Of a stretch of DNA of 64,000 nucleotides, positions 43,611 through 54,025 are shown in pieces. Location: NCBI GenBank assembly GCA_032164295.1, contig JAJHTX010000012.1, positions 1 to 64,000 of the forward strand, written 5' to 3'. Below the pieces are notes generated by a model. That model made no database searches, had not been told where the DNA came from, and saw only the letters and a list, made by a program, of their open reading frames with translations. The position numbers and the translations under genes are program-made. Position 1 is the stretch's first letter. Each line of letters begins with the position of its first letter. The DNA comes from Inonotus obliquus. Its lineage: Eukaryota; Basidiomycota; Agaricomycetes; Hymenochaetales; Hymenochaetaceae.

Positions 43611-44375
43611 TCAGTCCTCCCAGTGGGTCTGACCGTCATTCCATCCGCGCGCTGTCCACTCGCGATCTCGGCTCTCACCGGGGCTTACTGAGCCTTCGCC
43701 GGACTCTGGCGAATCGGCTGCCCGGTGGTGCAGGCCTGACCTTTCCGACACCCGCTGTCTTCCTCGCATCGGCCACCACGGGGCATTAGCCGGCGGTTGC
43801 GGACCCTGTAGTATGTACGGGCCGCCCCACGCGTTTGCTTCTGCTTCTGCCGCGTCTGCTTCGGGCCATGCTTCTGGTTCGGGTTGTACGTAGCCGGGTA
43901 GGTCGACGTATAGGTCGTCGGGCGTTGCCGGTGGTGCTTCTACCGGTGCCTGTGCCTGTTGTGCTTCTGCCGTGTTCCTGATCGCTTCGAGTTCTTCTAT
44001 TGCCGCCCGCATCCTTGCGACGTCATCGACCAGCTGATCGAGTCTTGCTGCGCTCGATGTTGCTAGGTCTTCGATTGCTCGGTCGGGGATGCTCTGTAGT
44101 ACTTCTTGAAGGCGGTCTTCGATGCGTCCGAAGGACGTTGCGCTTAGGTGGTGGAGTGCCTCGACCGTGAGGTTACGGCCTTGGGCTCGTGCTCGTCTTA
44201 TTTCTTGGGTCCTTCGTGACTCCTCTATCCTCGTCTCTCGCTGTTCCCTGTTTATTTCCTCTAGCCTCACTACTAACTGCTCCCAGCGTTCCAGCGCTCG
44301 TCGTACGACATCCACGATCACAACGGCTGTGGTGCAGACCGTGATGATGAGGAGTGCGGTGTAGTAGGCGTTCAT
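43611..44375 (-). CDS. element D accessory ORF: N-terminal membrane segment plus coiled coil (254 codons)
   Basis: Starts at ATG 44375. Residues 4-24 (YYTALLIITVCTTAVVIVDVV) form a clear hydrophobic helix. They are followed by a long charged helical region with heptad-like spacing (LERWEQLVVRLEEINREQRE and onward to about residue 140), then a Pro/Ala/acidic region and a Trp-rich tail. This is the layout of a small single-pass membrane protein with a cytoplasmic or luminal coiled coil. Its position, last internal ORF before the 3' LTR, is where env genes sit in retroviruses. However, it has no Cys pattern, no fusion peptide and no other env hallmark, so calling it env-like would be only positional. 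No family was recognised. Confidence 0.55.
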   Translation of the reverse strand: MNAYYTALLIITVCTTAVVIVDVVRRALERWEQLVVRLEEINREQRETRIEESRRTQEIRRARAQGRNLTVEALHHLSATSFGRIEDRLQEVLQSIPDRAIEDLATSSAARLDQLVDDVARMRAAIEELEAIRNTAEAQQAQAPVEAPPATPDDLYVDLPGYVQPEPEAWPEADAAEAEANAWGGPYILQGPQPPANAPWWPMRGRQRVSERSGLHHRAADSPESGEGSVSPGESRDREWTARGWNDGQTHWED

Positions 44376-44783
44376 TGTGTTCGAGGTGTCGTTGGTGTTT
44401 CTAGACTACTTGAATGCTTTTCCAGCTGAGGCTCTCCTGTCGGATTCCTGCCTCTATTTATGCTTTTCCAACTCGTACCCTTCGTGACTCTGTTCTAGTC
44501 TTCCCCGGGTTCACCGTGCTGCGGTTGCTGCGGTTTTCAATTGTCTTGCTGCGATCTGTGCTTCGCTGTCGCACTCTATTATTGTCGTGCTGCGGATTTC
44601 CCATATCCTGTCATTCGTGTACGAATTATCTTGCCCGTAGTCGCTTCGTAATAGTCCCGTGATTCTTTGATGTATGTGCGCAGTTGACTTGGCATTCATA
44701 AATACCATAGGGGATTTCGGGTTGCATAATGTTGCGCATGTGTTGTCCTGTTAATAAATACCATAGAAGAATGAGTTGCATAG

Positions 44784-45800
44784 TTATGCTTCGTCATCTG
44801 TCGGCGCTAGATCGAATTCTTCTGTGTCATCGTGGGATCTCTTGCGACTATTGGATGTCTCGTCCTCGGGTTTCCGGGATTGTAGCTTCTGCGGATATTG
44901 ATATACGTCCGTGAACCAGCTACTATCTTTAGGATGTAGTACTGCGCCTAGGGTGTATCTAAGGCGGTATTCCGCACTATTGAGTGCCTGGAGGTAGTCC
45001 TCGTCGTAAGGCCAACAAATAGATTGGTCTAGTTTGTCCGGAGGGTTCTCCCATAATCCTTCCGCTGCTTCTTTCGCTTTGTTGCGGCGTTCTGTTTCTT
45101 CGTTCTCGATCAGTTTCCACGCCTCCAAGTATGGTAAGTCTCGATGAGGTGTGTCCCATGGGATAGATCGTCCTGGTGCCTTTGTTCGTTCCCATGTTTG
45201 TCTAAGTATGTTGATCGTAGAATAGAAATGTCTCTTGAGTCGTGCATATTGAATTTGCTGTTGCGCGATGTACTCGATGTAGTCGCGTTCTTTGGCTGTG
45301 ATACAGTGGATAAGCGACCATCGCATGACCTTGTGTTCGAATGCTTCTGTGAGCTCGACTCGATATGCGCAGATCCTTGTTGCTGCATAGAGTAATGCGA
45401 CGCAATTGTTGACTGTTTCCGTTTGTGACAACAGCAACGGTTGATACGATAGAATCGCTGTGCTGAGATCTAGAGCATATGCGATGTAAGCGTCGTCATT
45501 GAGTCTTCTCACTGAATTGTAAGCTTCTGTAGTCATGGCAAACCAAGATCCAAAGAATATCGGTGGCATTAGCAGCATATTGTATCCCATGCCGCGTTGA
45601 TGTGCCATGCTGATCTTGTCCATGAAATCGTCGAAATATCTGCCGACGTTCGAGGGTATGATGTCATCCCATAACATCTCGGTGTTCTCCCTGTCGTCTA
45701 GCTGTGGCCATTGATATTTGTCGGGTCGTGACTGTATGTCGACTTCTGTGACATTGAGTTGCGCATGCTGTACTTCTGCAAGTGTTTCGAGTAGTGGCAT
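44784..45800 (-). CDS. element D accessory ORF of 338 codons, unknown function
   Basis: Starts at ATG 45800, about 310 bp after the end of pol. The predicted protein is mostly helical and moderately hydrophobic in the middle (GMGYNMLLMPPIFFGSWFA, then CVALLYAATRICAYRVEL). It has a conserved-looking WPYDEDYLQALNSAEYRLRY segment and a charged C-terminus with a basic cluster (SNSRKRSHDDTEE) that could be a nuclear localisation signal. No match to capsid, protease, env or host families was recognised. The full-length ORF in a young element argues that it is used, possibly from a spliced RNA. Confidence 0.55.
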   Translation of the reverse strand: MPLLETLAEVQHAQLNVTEVDIQSRPDKYQWPQLDDRENTEMLWDDIIPSNVGRYFDDFMDKISMAHQRGMGYNMLLMPPIFFGSWFAMTTEAYNSVRRLNDDAYIAYALDLSTAILSYQPLLLSQTETVNNCVALLYAATRICAYRVELTEAFEHKVMRWSLIHCITAKERDYIEYIAQQQIQYARLKRHFYSTINILRQTWERTKAPGRSIPWDTPHRDLPYLEAWKLIENEETERRNKAKEAAEGLWENPPDKLDQSICWPYDEDYLQALNSAEYRLRYTLGAVLHPKDSSWFTDVYQYPQKLQSRKPEDETSNSRKRSHDDTEEFDLAPTDDEA

Positions 45801-46112
45801 TTCGAAATGTAGACTTGTTTCGTGTCGAATGAGAGTTGTTTCTGGCGTTGGTGCCGTTCATAGGTCATTACTGCTTGTTCTTATAGCTTTGTGTCGTTAC
45901 TGCGTATGACTGGGTGATCGGTCCAGTTGTTTTCGATATGACTTGACCTCTACTGCGTATACTGTGCCGCAGTGTCTCTCGTTCGTTCGTGACTGTTCAT
46001 GACTTGTCGTGACTTCGTAAATTCTCAAGCATTGCTGCGAGAATGTCATCATCTGCTGCGATCTGCTGTGATTGGCTGTGGATGAGTACTACTTGCTGTG
46101 CCGCAGTTATGC

Positions 46113-49100
46113 CTACTGCGGGCGTAGTCGTCTGCTGCTGCGCGTAGTCCTTCCTCGACTGCGCATGCTGCGTTGACTGTCTTCTGATACTGTGCTTTCG
46201 GTATCAGTATTACCTTCTGAGTCTGACGTCGATCCTTCTGATCCGTCAGAGGATTCTTCCGTGTCCTCGTGACTCGTTTGTTTCCTATTCCGGCGCCTCG
46301 CGGATAACCATTGCGTAAGGTTCCGTGGCTTCTGCGCCTGAGGGTACTTCTTGTGGAAGTCCTCAACTAGCTTGTACGTGTGCTTCAGGTTCTCCAGCGG
46401 TTCCCATGTTGTTTCTGCATAGCCTTTCCATCTGACTAGGTATTGCACCTTGCTGCGCCGCAGTCTGGTATCTTGAACTGCTTCGACTTCGTATTCGGCT
46501 GCGCCTTCCACTTCTACTGGTGGTGGTTCCGTAAGTTGTTTACGTCCTGGGAATTCCTTCCGCTTGTATGGCTTCAATAGACTCGCATGAAATACTGGGT
46601 GAATTGCCATCGTTTCAGGAAGTTTCAGTCGAAATGAAACCTTCCCCACGGCCTTGTCGACTTTATAAGGCCCTGCCCATTTCATGGCTAGTTTCTTCGT
46701 CGGTTCGAGTCTTGCTAAGTTCTTCATATCCAACATCACTTCGTCTCCAGGTCGATAATCTGGTAGCTTTCCTCGATGTAAGTCTGCATATAACTTCATC
46801 GCTTCGTTAGCCTGCTTAATGCTTGCATAGGCTTGTCGCTGCGCTTGTTGAAGCTCCTCTCGGTAATCTTGTGCTTCTGGGACGTTGCTTTCGTCGTGAC
46901 TGGCAAAGTCAGTTGTTGGATTCCATCCGTACAACGTGTAGAATGGTGATTGACGTGTCGCTGAATGCTGTCTGTTGTTATAGGCGAATTCTGCGAGATC
47001 CAAGTAATGTGCCCAATCTGTCTGTCGGTAGGACACATAGCAGCGTAAGTACTGTTCCATCGTTTGGTTCAGTCGCTCTGTTTGACCATCGGTTTGTGGG
47101 TGATACGCGGTGCTAGTTTTCCAATCGATTTTGAGGAGTCGGCAGAACTCCTTCAAAAACTGCGCCGTGAAGTTGCTTCCTCTGTCGGAGAGTACAACCT
47201 TTGGGGTCCCATAATGCTTGAAGATGTTTTGGATGAACATCTGTGCAATGCGTTTGGCATTCGGTACACCCGTCGTAGGGATGAACCTCCCCATCTTGGT
47301 AAGTCTATCCACAACAACCAATATGGTGTCATATCCCTCGGTACTGACTGGTAGGTCTGTAACCAGGTCACAGGAAATGGCTTCCCATGGCCTTTCAGGT
47401 GGGGATATCGGTTGAATCGGTGGCTCGCGATTTTGCCGAAGAGGCTTTGATCGCTGACATGCGTCGCAAGTTGTTACGTAGTCTCGGACGTCCGATCGAA
47501 GGTTTGGCCAATAGTATCGTCTCTCCAGAAGCTCAGTGGTTTTGGCTACTCCGGGATGGCCTGCAGTTGTGTGGTCATGGTGCCTTCGCATTAGTAGACT
47601 TCGTAGGTTGGCGTTCGGCGGGATCCATAACTTTCCATCTACATAACGAGTTCCATCCGTGTAGGTGTGGCTTCTGTCTTTCGTATTCCGTATGACGTTC
47701 CATTCGGTTTGTGCCTCCTTCGTCGCATAGTCCTTTCGAATAGTTCGAAGTATCGGGTCCGTGATCCTGACTGACGTAGTTTTCAACTCGTATAGTCCTG
47801 CGACTTCCGTTCGTTTCAACGTTTGCTGCTGTATGCGGTCTGCTGGTAGCATAGTGATCTTCTCTGTGTCTTTGCCGATTTCGTAATCGGTTCGCCTTGA
47901 TAGTGCGTCGGCTTTGTTCTCCTTGCCTGGCCAATGTATCATCTTGAAGTTAAACTGGGATAGCTTTAGCATCCATCGTTTCAGCTTCTCAGATAGGTTT
48001 TGTCCTGTCATAAACCATTGCAGGTTCTTATGATCTGTTCGAATGATAAAAGGATGTTTCGTTCCTTCGAGCAAGTGTCTCCATTCGTTGAGTGAATGAA
48101 CAATTGCGAACATCTCTTTTTCGTGAACTGGCCAGTTGAGTTGTGCTCCTGACAACTGCTTCGACATTGTGGCTAACGGTCGTAGTTCGCCCTTGTCGTC
48201 TTCTTGTTGGAGTAAAGCTCCGATCGCAAATTTCGATGCATCTGTTTCGAGGATGAATGGTTTATCGTGGTTTGGATAACCTAGCGTTATTTCCGTTTGA
48301 AACGCTTGCTTGATGTCCTCGAATGCTTGCTGACATTCAGTTGTCCATACGAACTTCCTATCCTTCTTGGTGAGTTCGTTAATTGGGTGTATGCGCTCTG
48401 CATAGTTCTTCACGAATCTTCGATAGAAGTTGCAAAATCCTTGGAACTTCCTGATTTCCCGTTTCGTCGTTGGTGTAGGCCATTCTGCGATTGCTTTGAG
48501 TTTGTACGGGTCCATTTGTACTCCCTTGTCGCCCACTATAAAGCCTAGGTAGTCTAGCTTCTTCTGTAGGAAATGGCACTTCTCGATCTTCAAGTAGATA
48601 TCGAGTTCTCGGCATTTCTTCAAGACTGCTCGTAGGAGTTTCCAGTGTTCCTCCTCAGTCTTTGCCTTTCCGATGATGTCGTCCAGGTAGATAAGTATCT
48701 CCTGACTTCGTAGCCATTGCTCAAAGTTGTCGTTCATGAATCGTTGGAATATTGCGGGTGAGTTCTTCATTCCGAACATCATAACGAGTGGCTTGTAAAT
48801 TGCGTTGCCGACTCGGAATGCCGCTTTCCATTCATCTCCTTCCTTGATACGCAAGTTGTGGTATCCGGATCGCATGTCCAATGTGAAGAAGTAATTGTTG
48901 CCTGCCAACTTGTCTGGTAACCCATTCATGATTGGAATCGGGTACGGGTCTGGTATCGTGATTTGGTTTATCGCTCGATAGTCCGTTACGACTCTTGCCC
49001 CTCCGTCCTTCTTTCCAACAAAGAATACGGGTGATGCTACTGGGCATGGTTCGTGTGGTTCGACCTTGGTGATCCATCCTTTCTTCATCAGCTCATCTAC

Positions 49101-51514
49101 GTGGTTGTCCAGTGCTTCCTGTTCGACTGGCGTGAGCTTGATAATAGGTCGTGGTTTTGGTAACGGTTCCTTCTCATCGAGGTGTATGACCATGTCATAC
49201 TTCGTATGTCTTGGTAGTCGTCTTGCCCTGTCTGGATCGAATACGTCTGCATAGTCTGCTATCTGCCTTGGTAGCAGTTTGCGCCAATCTTGTTTCTGCG
49301 TGTCTAGCAATCCCTCTGCTGCTGCTTTCTGCTGCGAGTATTGCTGCGCTACTGAGCTAACCTTGTTCAATGGTTGCTTCTCTTGGCGATGCTGTCGATT
49401 CGTATTTGGTGACCAATTTCGTTTGATCTCAAACATTTCTGCGAGATCCTCCTTCTGCAGTAAGGGTTTTGATTTACCTCGAGCCTCGGTGGCGAGATAC
49501 GCTATTCGTTGCTGAATAGGTGATGGTTCGTTGGTTACCATACGTTCGATATGCATTTCTTCTTGAGGTTGGGTTCCTCCTGGTTCTTGCAGTTCGTCCA
49601 TAACTTCGTCTTGATCCGTGTGCTCCCACCTTGTTCTTTTCGGTGCGGGGCTTCGTGTTCGTGTACTTCCTGTACTATCGATAGACTGTCTTCGCCGATG
49701 TCCTAGTATCGGTTTGTCTTCGAATCGTTCCTTCCGTGGCATAATCCATGTACCTTTCGGATCAAAGTTTCCTACGGCTTCTTCTCCTTCTCGAAGATAA
49801 CCTTTCCAGTACTTGAATGTAGGGTCTTCCTTGACTACTCGTGGTTTCGTTGTCTTCCGTTCGACTGACGGTGACTCTTGTCTTCGCTTTTCTAGTGATG
49901 TCGTACTCGGTTGCAAGGGCTTATTGCGACTGCCTTGACTCTGTACTCGTGTGTCAGGTCTTTCTGCCTGTTCATTCCCGAATCTTGATATAGGCGATCT
50001 TGATTCGTCTTCGGGTCTTATTGGTACTGCCCAGTCTTGTCGAGTCTTATTGCTACTGCTCTGACTAGACTGCAAAGTCTTATTGGCGCTGCTTTGTCTT
50101 GGTGCGTTCGACGTTCGTTCACCTTCTGGCGTCCGTGCTCTCTTCCTTGGAGCATTGCTGAATTGACTTCCTGATCGTGGTCTAATTCTCGGTGGTGAAA
50201 CGTTCCTTATTTCGTTTCTCGTCGATCGGCTTTCGCTTCGGTTTCTGCCTTCCATAGGGCGGTCGTCCCTTTGCCTTTCCTTCGTGTTGAGGTCTGGCCT
50301 AATCCATATTCCACTATCGTTGTCGCTATCGCTGTCGGTTTCTGAGTTGTCAGATGAGCCGGATCCCGGGCTCTTCGTAGCTTTAGCTTTCGTCTTCCTG
50401 CCATAGGCTGTCTTGCGCGTAACAGGTGAGTTACTATCCAACGGCAACGTCTTATTGGTACTGCGTTGACTGTTCAAGGGCTTATTGCCAATGCCTTGTT
50501 GTTTCGGTCGTTGATCGTCTCGACTCTTCAAGGTCTTATTGCGACTGCCTTGTGCCTGCTTGGTCTTATTGCCACTGCCATGCTGCGATCGTTGATCTAC
50601 TTGTGGAACCTTTCGTTTCTCTGTCTTGTATAGAGCTTTCGATGTCTTCGTGCCTTCGTCTTGGGTAATGGCTCTTTCATTCCCGTACCAGGATGGTCGC
50701 TCCTGACTAGTCGCCTCTCCTATTCGATTGGGCCTAGCTTTCCTTCGTTGTTCGCGATTACAACTGTTCTCCTGATCGTCTACCGATTTGCGCTTGTCGG
50801 TTACCAGATTTCCCTTTGGTCCGCTGACGCTTGGGTCGTTTCGTGTAGCCTTATTGCCATTGCTACTCTGGTTCGATCGTAAGGTCTTATTGACTCTGCC
50901 TTTCGTAGTCTTATTGCCATTGCTACCCCGCCGTTCGGTCTTATTGGTGCTGCCTGAACGCGGTGAGGGCTTATTTGTTTTGCCTCTACGATTACGGTTT
51001 GTACTTTTCCGTTTTCGTTTCCGTTTCTTGCTTGTCGACTCTGCTCGAACGATACTGAGCTCGAATGGTATTGTTTGTCCATTTCCTTCCATGACTTGTT
51101 CCTTCCAATCGATGATCGGGTTGGCCTTGCCCAAATAATCGATGCCTAGTATGATCTGATCTGTTCCCGTATGTGCGACTGCCAGAGTTTGACCGATGGG
51201 CTTGATTCCGTCAAATATAAGTGCGTCCACTTCGTACTTGATTGCTCCTTTTCGGTTTGCTGTTCCATCTGCATTTCGCAACGGTCTAGGTTGTGATAGC
51301 GTTCGTCTTGGTAAGTCGTGTTTCCGTACTAACTCCGGATGAATAGTACTGCATGTTGCTCCTGAGTCGATAAGTGCTTTGACTGCTAAGGTTTGCGTTC
51401 CCACAAGAATCCTGATAGGCAATCTTGGGTGTAATGCATATGTCGGTAATCCTTTACTGTACATTTCTTCGCAATCCTTAATACCCTCTCGCTTCGCAGT
51501 CTTGAGCGGAGGTG
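46113..51514 (-). CDS. element D pol: protease, long spacer, RT, RNase H, integrase, chromodomain
   Basis: The frame is open from about 51514 to the stop at 46113; the first ATG is 51464 (1783 codons from there). Numbered from that ATG, protease active site DSGAT is at residues 33-37. A ~500-residue low-complexity spacer has repeated NKT motifs. The RT has YLDD near residue 925 and the RNase H has ETDASKFAIGALL. The integrase has its zinc-binding HHDH...CDACQ region, DLVTDLP, LSDRGSNF and the AYHPQTDGQTERLNQ block. A GPY-type segment and a C-terminal chromodomain (YLVRWKGYAETTWEP, near residue 1680) follow. Domain order is Gypsy/Metaviridae-type, chromovirus branch. No stop or frameshift was seen. 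Translation probably depends on -1 frameshifting from gag (see 51492-51527). Confidence 0.92.
49915..50990 (-). repeat. dispersed short repeat within the protease-RT spacer of pol
   Basis: A motif reading CTTATTG followed by about four variable bases and TGC on the plus strand occurs about a dozen times (for example at 49919, 50047, 50087, 50483, 50537, 50570, 50885, 50909). It encodes the recurrent NKT or NKP of the spacer. Spacing is irregular and often 24-36 bp. Confidence 0.7.
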
Positions 51515-51527
51515 CTAGTCTTTTCCC
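51492..51527 (-). promoter_or_regulatory. -1 ribosomal frameshift signal between gag and pol of element D
   Basis: On the minus strand the heptamer GGGAAAA (51527-51521) sits in the gag frame as G-GGA-AAA, one codon before the gag stop TAG (51517-51515). The -1 frame leads directly into the open pol frame. After an 8-nt spacer a stem follows, CCTCCGCT pairing with AGCGAGAGG (eight pairs, one bulged A, 11-nt loop). Slippery heptamer, spacer length and stem match the classical X-XXY-YYZ arrangement. Confidence 0.75.
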
Positions 51528-52630
51528 TGACCTTGTGCCTTAGCCTTTCCTTTGTTAGGCTTCTGGTCGCGTGGTTTGGGATTGACGTTTCGCTTGTTCG
51601 TATGATCGTCGTCTTCTTCTTCCTCGGATTCGGCTTCTTGAATTCTCGCGTGCATGGTTCTTCTATTCTTCTTGTGATGCTTCGACGATCTTCCACGTGC
51701 TCCTTTAGACGTGTTTGGTCGACGATGTTGGCGGTGATTACCTAGTGCTCCTTTAGACGTAGGTGATCTTCTCGGTTCGGGGCATTTGCTTGCATAGTGA
51801 CCCTGTCTTCCGCAATTGTAACATCCTGATGATCCCTTCTTCGGCAAGCCTCGGATTGCATCGATGTCCATTGCGTTCGGATCTCTTTCTAGTCTTGTAG
51901 GCTGCTCGTACCTCGGTTGTCCATGAAATGAATACCGTGGTTGATATGTTCCTTGCGTGAGCTGAGCCTTTGTCTTGTTCATGACTGCATATTGCTCCGT
52001 TATTGCCATCCATTCTTCATAACTGAATTTCGTGAATGCTTCCATGTCGTGTGCGAGTACGCGATTGATAAGCCATTGATCCAATCCTTTGATGTAGCAG
52101 TGCTTAATCGTATTCTCGTCCACTGTGCTTGCAATCTTCGTTCGTAGTTGCCTGAACGCGTGATTGTAACTCTCGATAGGTTTGCTGGCCTGTTTGATAT
52201 TGAATATCTTGTTCAGGGCCTCGAGTTCTTGTGGAACGGTTTTGCCTGCTTTGGTACGGATGAATTGAATCATATCCCTGAGTGATGCGAACATAGCGGT
52301 AGGAGGTTTCGCAACCGCTCCTGCTGCATCTACGACGGTAGGTAAGCTCTTGAGTGCTCCGGTGGTAGCGTCGAATGATACGGTGAGTTGCTTTTCGAGG
52401 AACCAATTGAATGCATCTCCCTCGATAGCTAGGAATAGCGCGTTCGCAATTTCCTTCTCGTCCTTAATTCCGTTTGACACTAATTTCGCCACACTCCTGT
52501 CTACCCATTGATCGATACTTTCGTCTCGTGCGCCTAGAAACTTTGGTAGTTTAATCGACAATCTTGCCATTCGACTGGTAAGCTCATTGATCCGAGCTTG
52601 TAGTTGATCTGGTGTTGGAGGTGTTGCCAT
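51515..52630 (-). CDS. element D gag (371 codons)
   Basis: Starts at ATG 52630 and ends at TAG 51515-51517. The N-terminal and central part is a Gypsy capsid-type helical domain (DQWVDRSVAKLVSNGIKDE, then FRQLRTKIASTVDENTIKH). The C-terminal nucleocapsid has one CCHC zinc knuckle (CYNCGRQGHYASKC, about residue 270). A basic and then acidic tail (EAESEEEEDDDH) precedes the slippery site. Gag assembles the particle that packages element RNA. It overlaps the upstream coiled-coil ORF by 47 bp. It is intact. Confidence 0.9.
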   Translation of the reverse strand: MATPPTPDQLQARINELTSRMARLSIKLPKFLGARDESIDQWVDRSVAKLVSNGIKDEKEIANALFLAIEGDAFNWFLEKQLTVSFDATTGALKSLPTVVDAAGAVAKPPTAMFASLRDMIQFIRTKAGKTVPQELEALNKIFNIKQASKPIESYNHAFRQLRTKIASTVDENTIKHCYIKGLDQWLINRVLAHDMEAFTKFSYEEWMAITEQYAVMNKTKAQLTQGTYQPRYSFHGQPRYEQPTRLERDPNAMDIDAIRGLPKKGSSGCYNCGRQGHYASKCPEPRRSPTSKGALGNHRQHRRPNTSKGARGRSSKHHKKNRRTMHARIQEAESEEEEDDDHTNKRNVNPKPRDQKPNKGKAKAQGQGKD

Positions 52631-53348
52631 TGTCGGTAAATGCTACTACGCGAGGTGGTCTGATCGGTAATAGAGTTGTCTCGAATGTTTCAACGATTGG
52701 TACGCTTGTTTGTACGCTGCTTGATACTGTCGCGGGTTCTTCTTCCAATGTCAAGTTACGGATTCTCGTCAAGACTTCCTCAATCTGTTCACGTGGAATG
52801 AAGGTGAACTGTTCGATGTGCGTTTCGCCTGAGTCTATCGATTCGTTACTTTCCAATGACCTTTGGATTTCGTTGCGTGTCTCTTGAATGCGTTGAGTTG
52901 TTTCGATGTGTTCTCTCTGGATATTTCCGATTAACTCTGTGAGTTGCTGGTACTGGTCGTCGAGCTTCTTGTTCTGCTCTTCTAGCTGATTTGTTCTATC
53001 AACAAGTCCGTTGATTAACGTTCGTTCGACGAAGAATCGATGTCTTGTCGATTGCTCGAATTCCTCGAGATCCTTGGCTAGTCCAGATACTGTAACTCCT
53101 TCTCCTGTAGCGGTTTGCTCTGTCTGGAGATTTGACCTCTGTAAGTTTGCTGGCGTGCTTCCTGCGATAACGTTGTCTTGGAGTCCTTCGACGGCTGCTA
53201 TAATTCTTCTCGTTAAGAATTTGATTTCGTCGATTTCGATTTGACGTTGTTCCTCGTGGATCTCCAATAACTCTTGTCTGTTGTGTTGTGCGATCACTTG
53301 TCTTTCGAGTGTCGCGATCCTTGCTAGGGTTTCGTATTCCCTTGTCAA
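52584..53348 (-). CDS. element D upstream coiled-coil ORF (254 codons, no ATG)
   Basis: An open frame just upstream of gag and overlapping its first 47 bp. It has no ATG: the first usable codon is TTG at 53348 and a TGA lies eight codons upstream (53370-53372). If translated, it must be reached by splicing or frameshifting. The sequence is strongly helical with heptad character (RTNQLEEQNKKLDDQYQQL, then HIETTQRIQETRNEIQRSLE), without Cys, and ends in a Ser/Thr-rich tail. The leader upstream (53373-54007) contains a GTG-started frame with a hydrophobic segment (53692-53895) that could supply a first exon, but no splice pair could be proved. Confidence 0.45.
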   Translation of the reverse strand: MTREYETLARIATLERQVIAQHNRQELLEIHEEQRQIEIDEIKFLTRRIIAAVEGLQDNVIAGSTPANLQRSNLQTEQTATGEGVTVSGLAKDLEEFEQSTRHRFFVERTLINGLVDRTNQLEEQNKKLDDQYQQLTELIGNIQREHIETTQRIQETRNEIQRSLESNESIDSGETHIEQFTFIPREQIEEVLTRIRNLTLEEEPATVSSSVQTSVPIVETFETTLLPIRPPRVVAFTDNGNTSNTRSTTSSDQ

Positions 53349-54007
53349 CTCTCGTGCTTGTCTTGCGTTTCAATTGTTGTCTCGACGTTCTGGCTGTTCT
53401 TGTGTGTCGTTGCGTGGACCTCTTGGTAGGTTGCTTCGACCGTTACTACGTCGTTGATGTTGCATATATCGATAAGCGAATTGGCTTCTTTAGTTGACTT
53501 CGTATCCTTCCTGGATAATGTTCTTCGTAGTTGTCAGATTCTTTTCTCCTCCTGTAAGCCCAGGTTTCCTTCTGAATCAATCTTCAACTAGCTACGAGTC
53601 AGTCGACTTCCGATGAAGGTGACTCTAGTAGACTTGTACTCGATTCGATGTGCGATGGGACACTTGATCGTATATCGTATCGGTGCTGGTTTCACTGTAG
53701 CTCAACTACGTGTGTAGGAACTGCAGGTAATGGTTCTTCGACGAGTGGCTGGCAATCACAACTGCTCGAGTCGAAGTTGGGTGAATACAACTGATACTCT
53801 TCCTGACTAACGTTTGCTACGCAAGCCCAGTAAAGAATAACAGTGGCTAATTTGATAATGATGTGAGTAATTTGTAGAACGGTAGTGACGTGCACCTTTC
53901 ACTAGCGTTAGACGCTGTTGGTTATTACACTCCCAATTGCGAGTGGATCTTTCCTTCTTCGAATGTTAGAAAGCGATAACACTGATCTACTGAGATTCCC
54001 GAAGGAG

Positions 54008-54023
54008 ATCTTTCTTTCGATCG
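54008..54023 (-). promoter_or_regulatory. self-complementary primer-binding site of element D
   Basis: On the minus strand CGATCGAAAGAAAGAT lies two nucleotides downstream of the 5' LTR end. It is the exact 16-nt reverse complement of ATCTTTCTTTCGATCG in the LTR (minus strand 54391-54376), which begins about 34 nt after the start of the TATA box, at the predicted RNA 5' end. Tf1/sushi-type elements prime reverse transcription with their own RNA 5' end in this way. The two extra bases fit integrase end-trimming. Confidence 0.8.
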
Positions 54024-54025
54024 AA

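Noticed and set aside
43611..44375. Calling the membrane ORF an envelope glycoprotein
   Set aside because: Only position and one hydrophobic helix support it; no Cys framework, cleavage site or fusion peptide was seen.
50801..51138. Long antisense ORFs opposite element D pol (for example 50788-51138 plus strand)
   Set aside because: Shadows of the repetitive, Arg/Asn-rich pol spacer; no ATG context or family signal.
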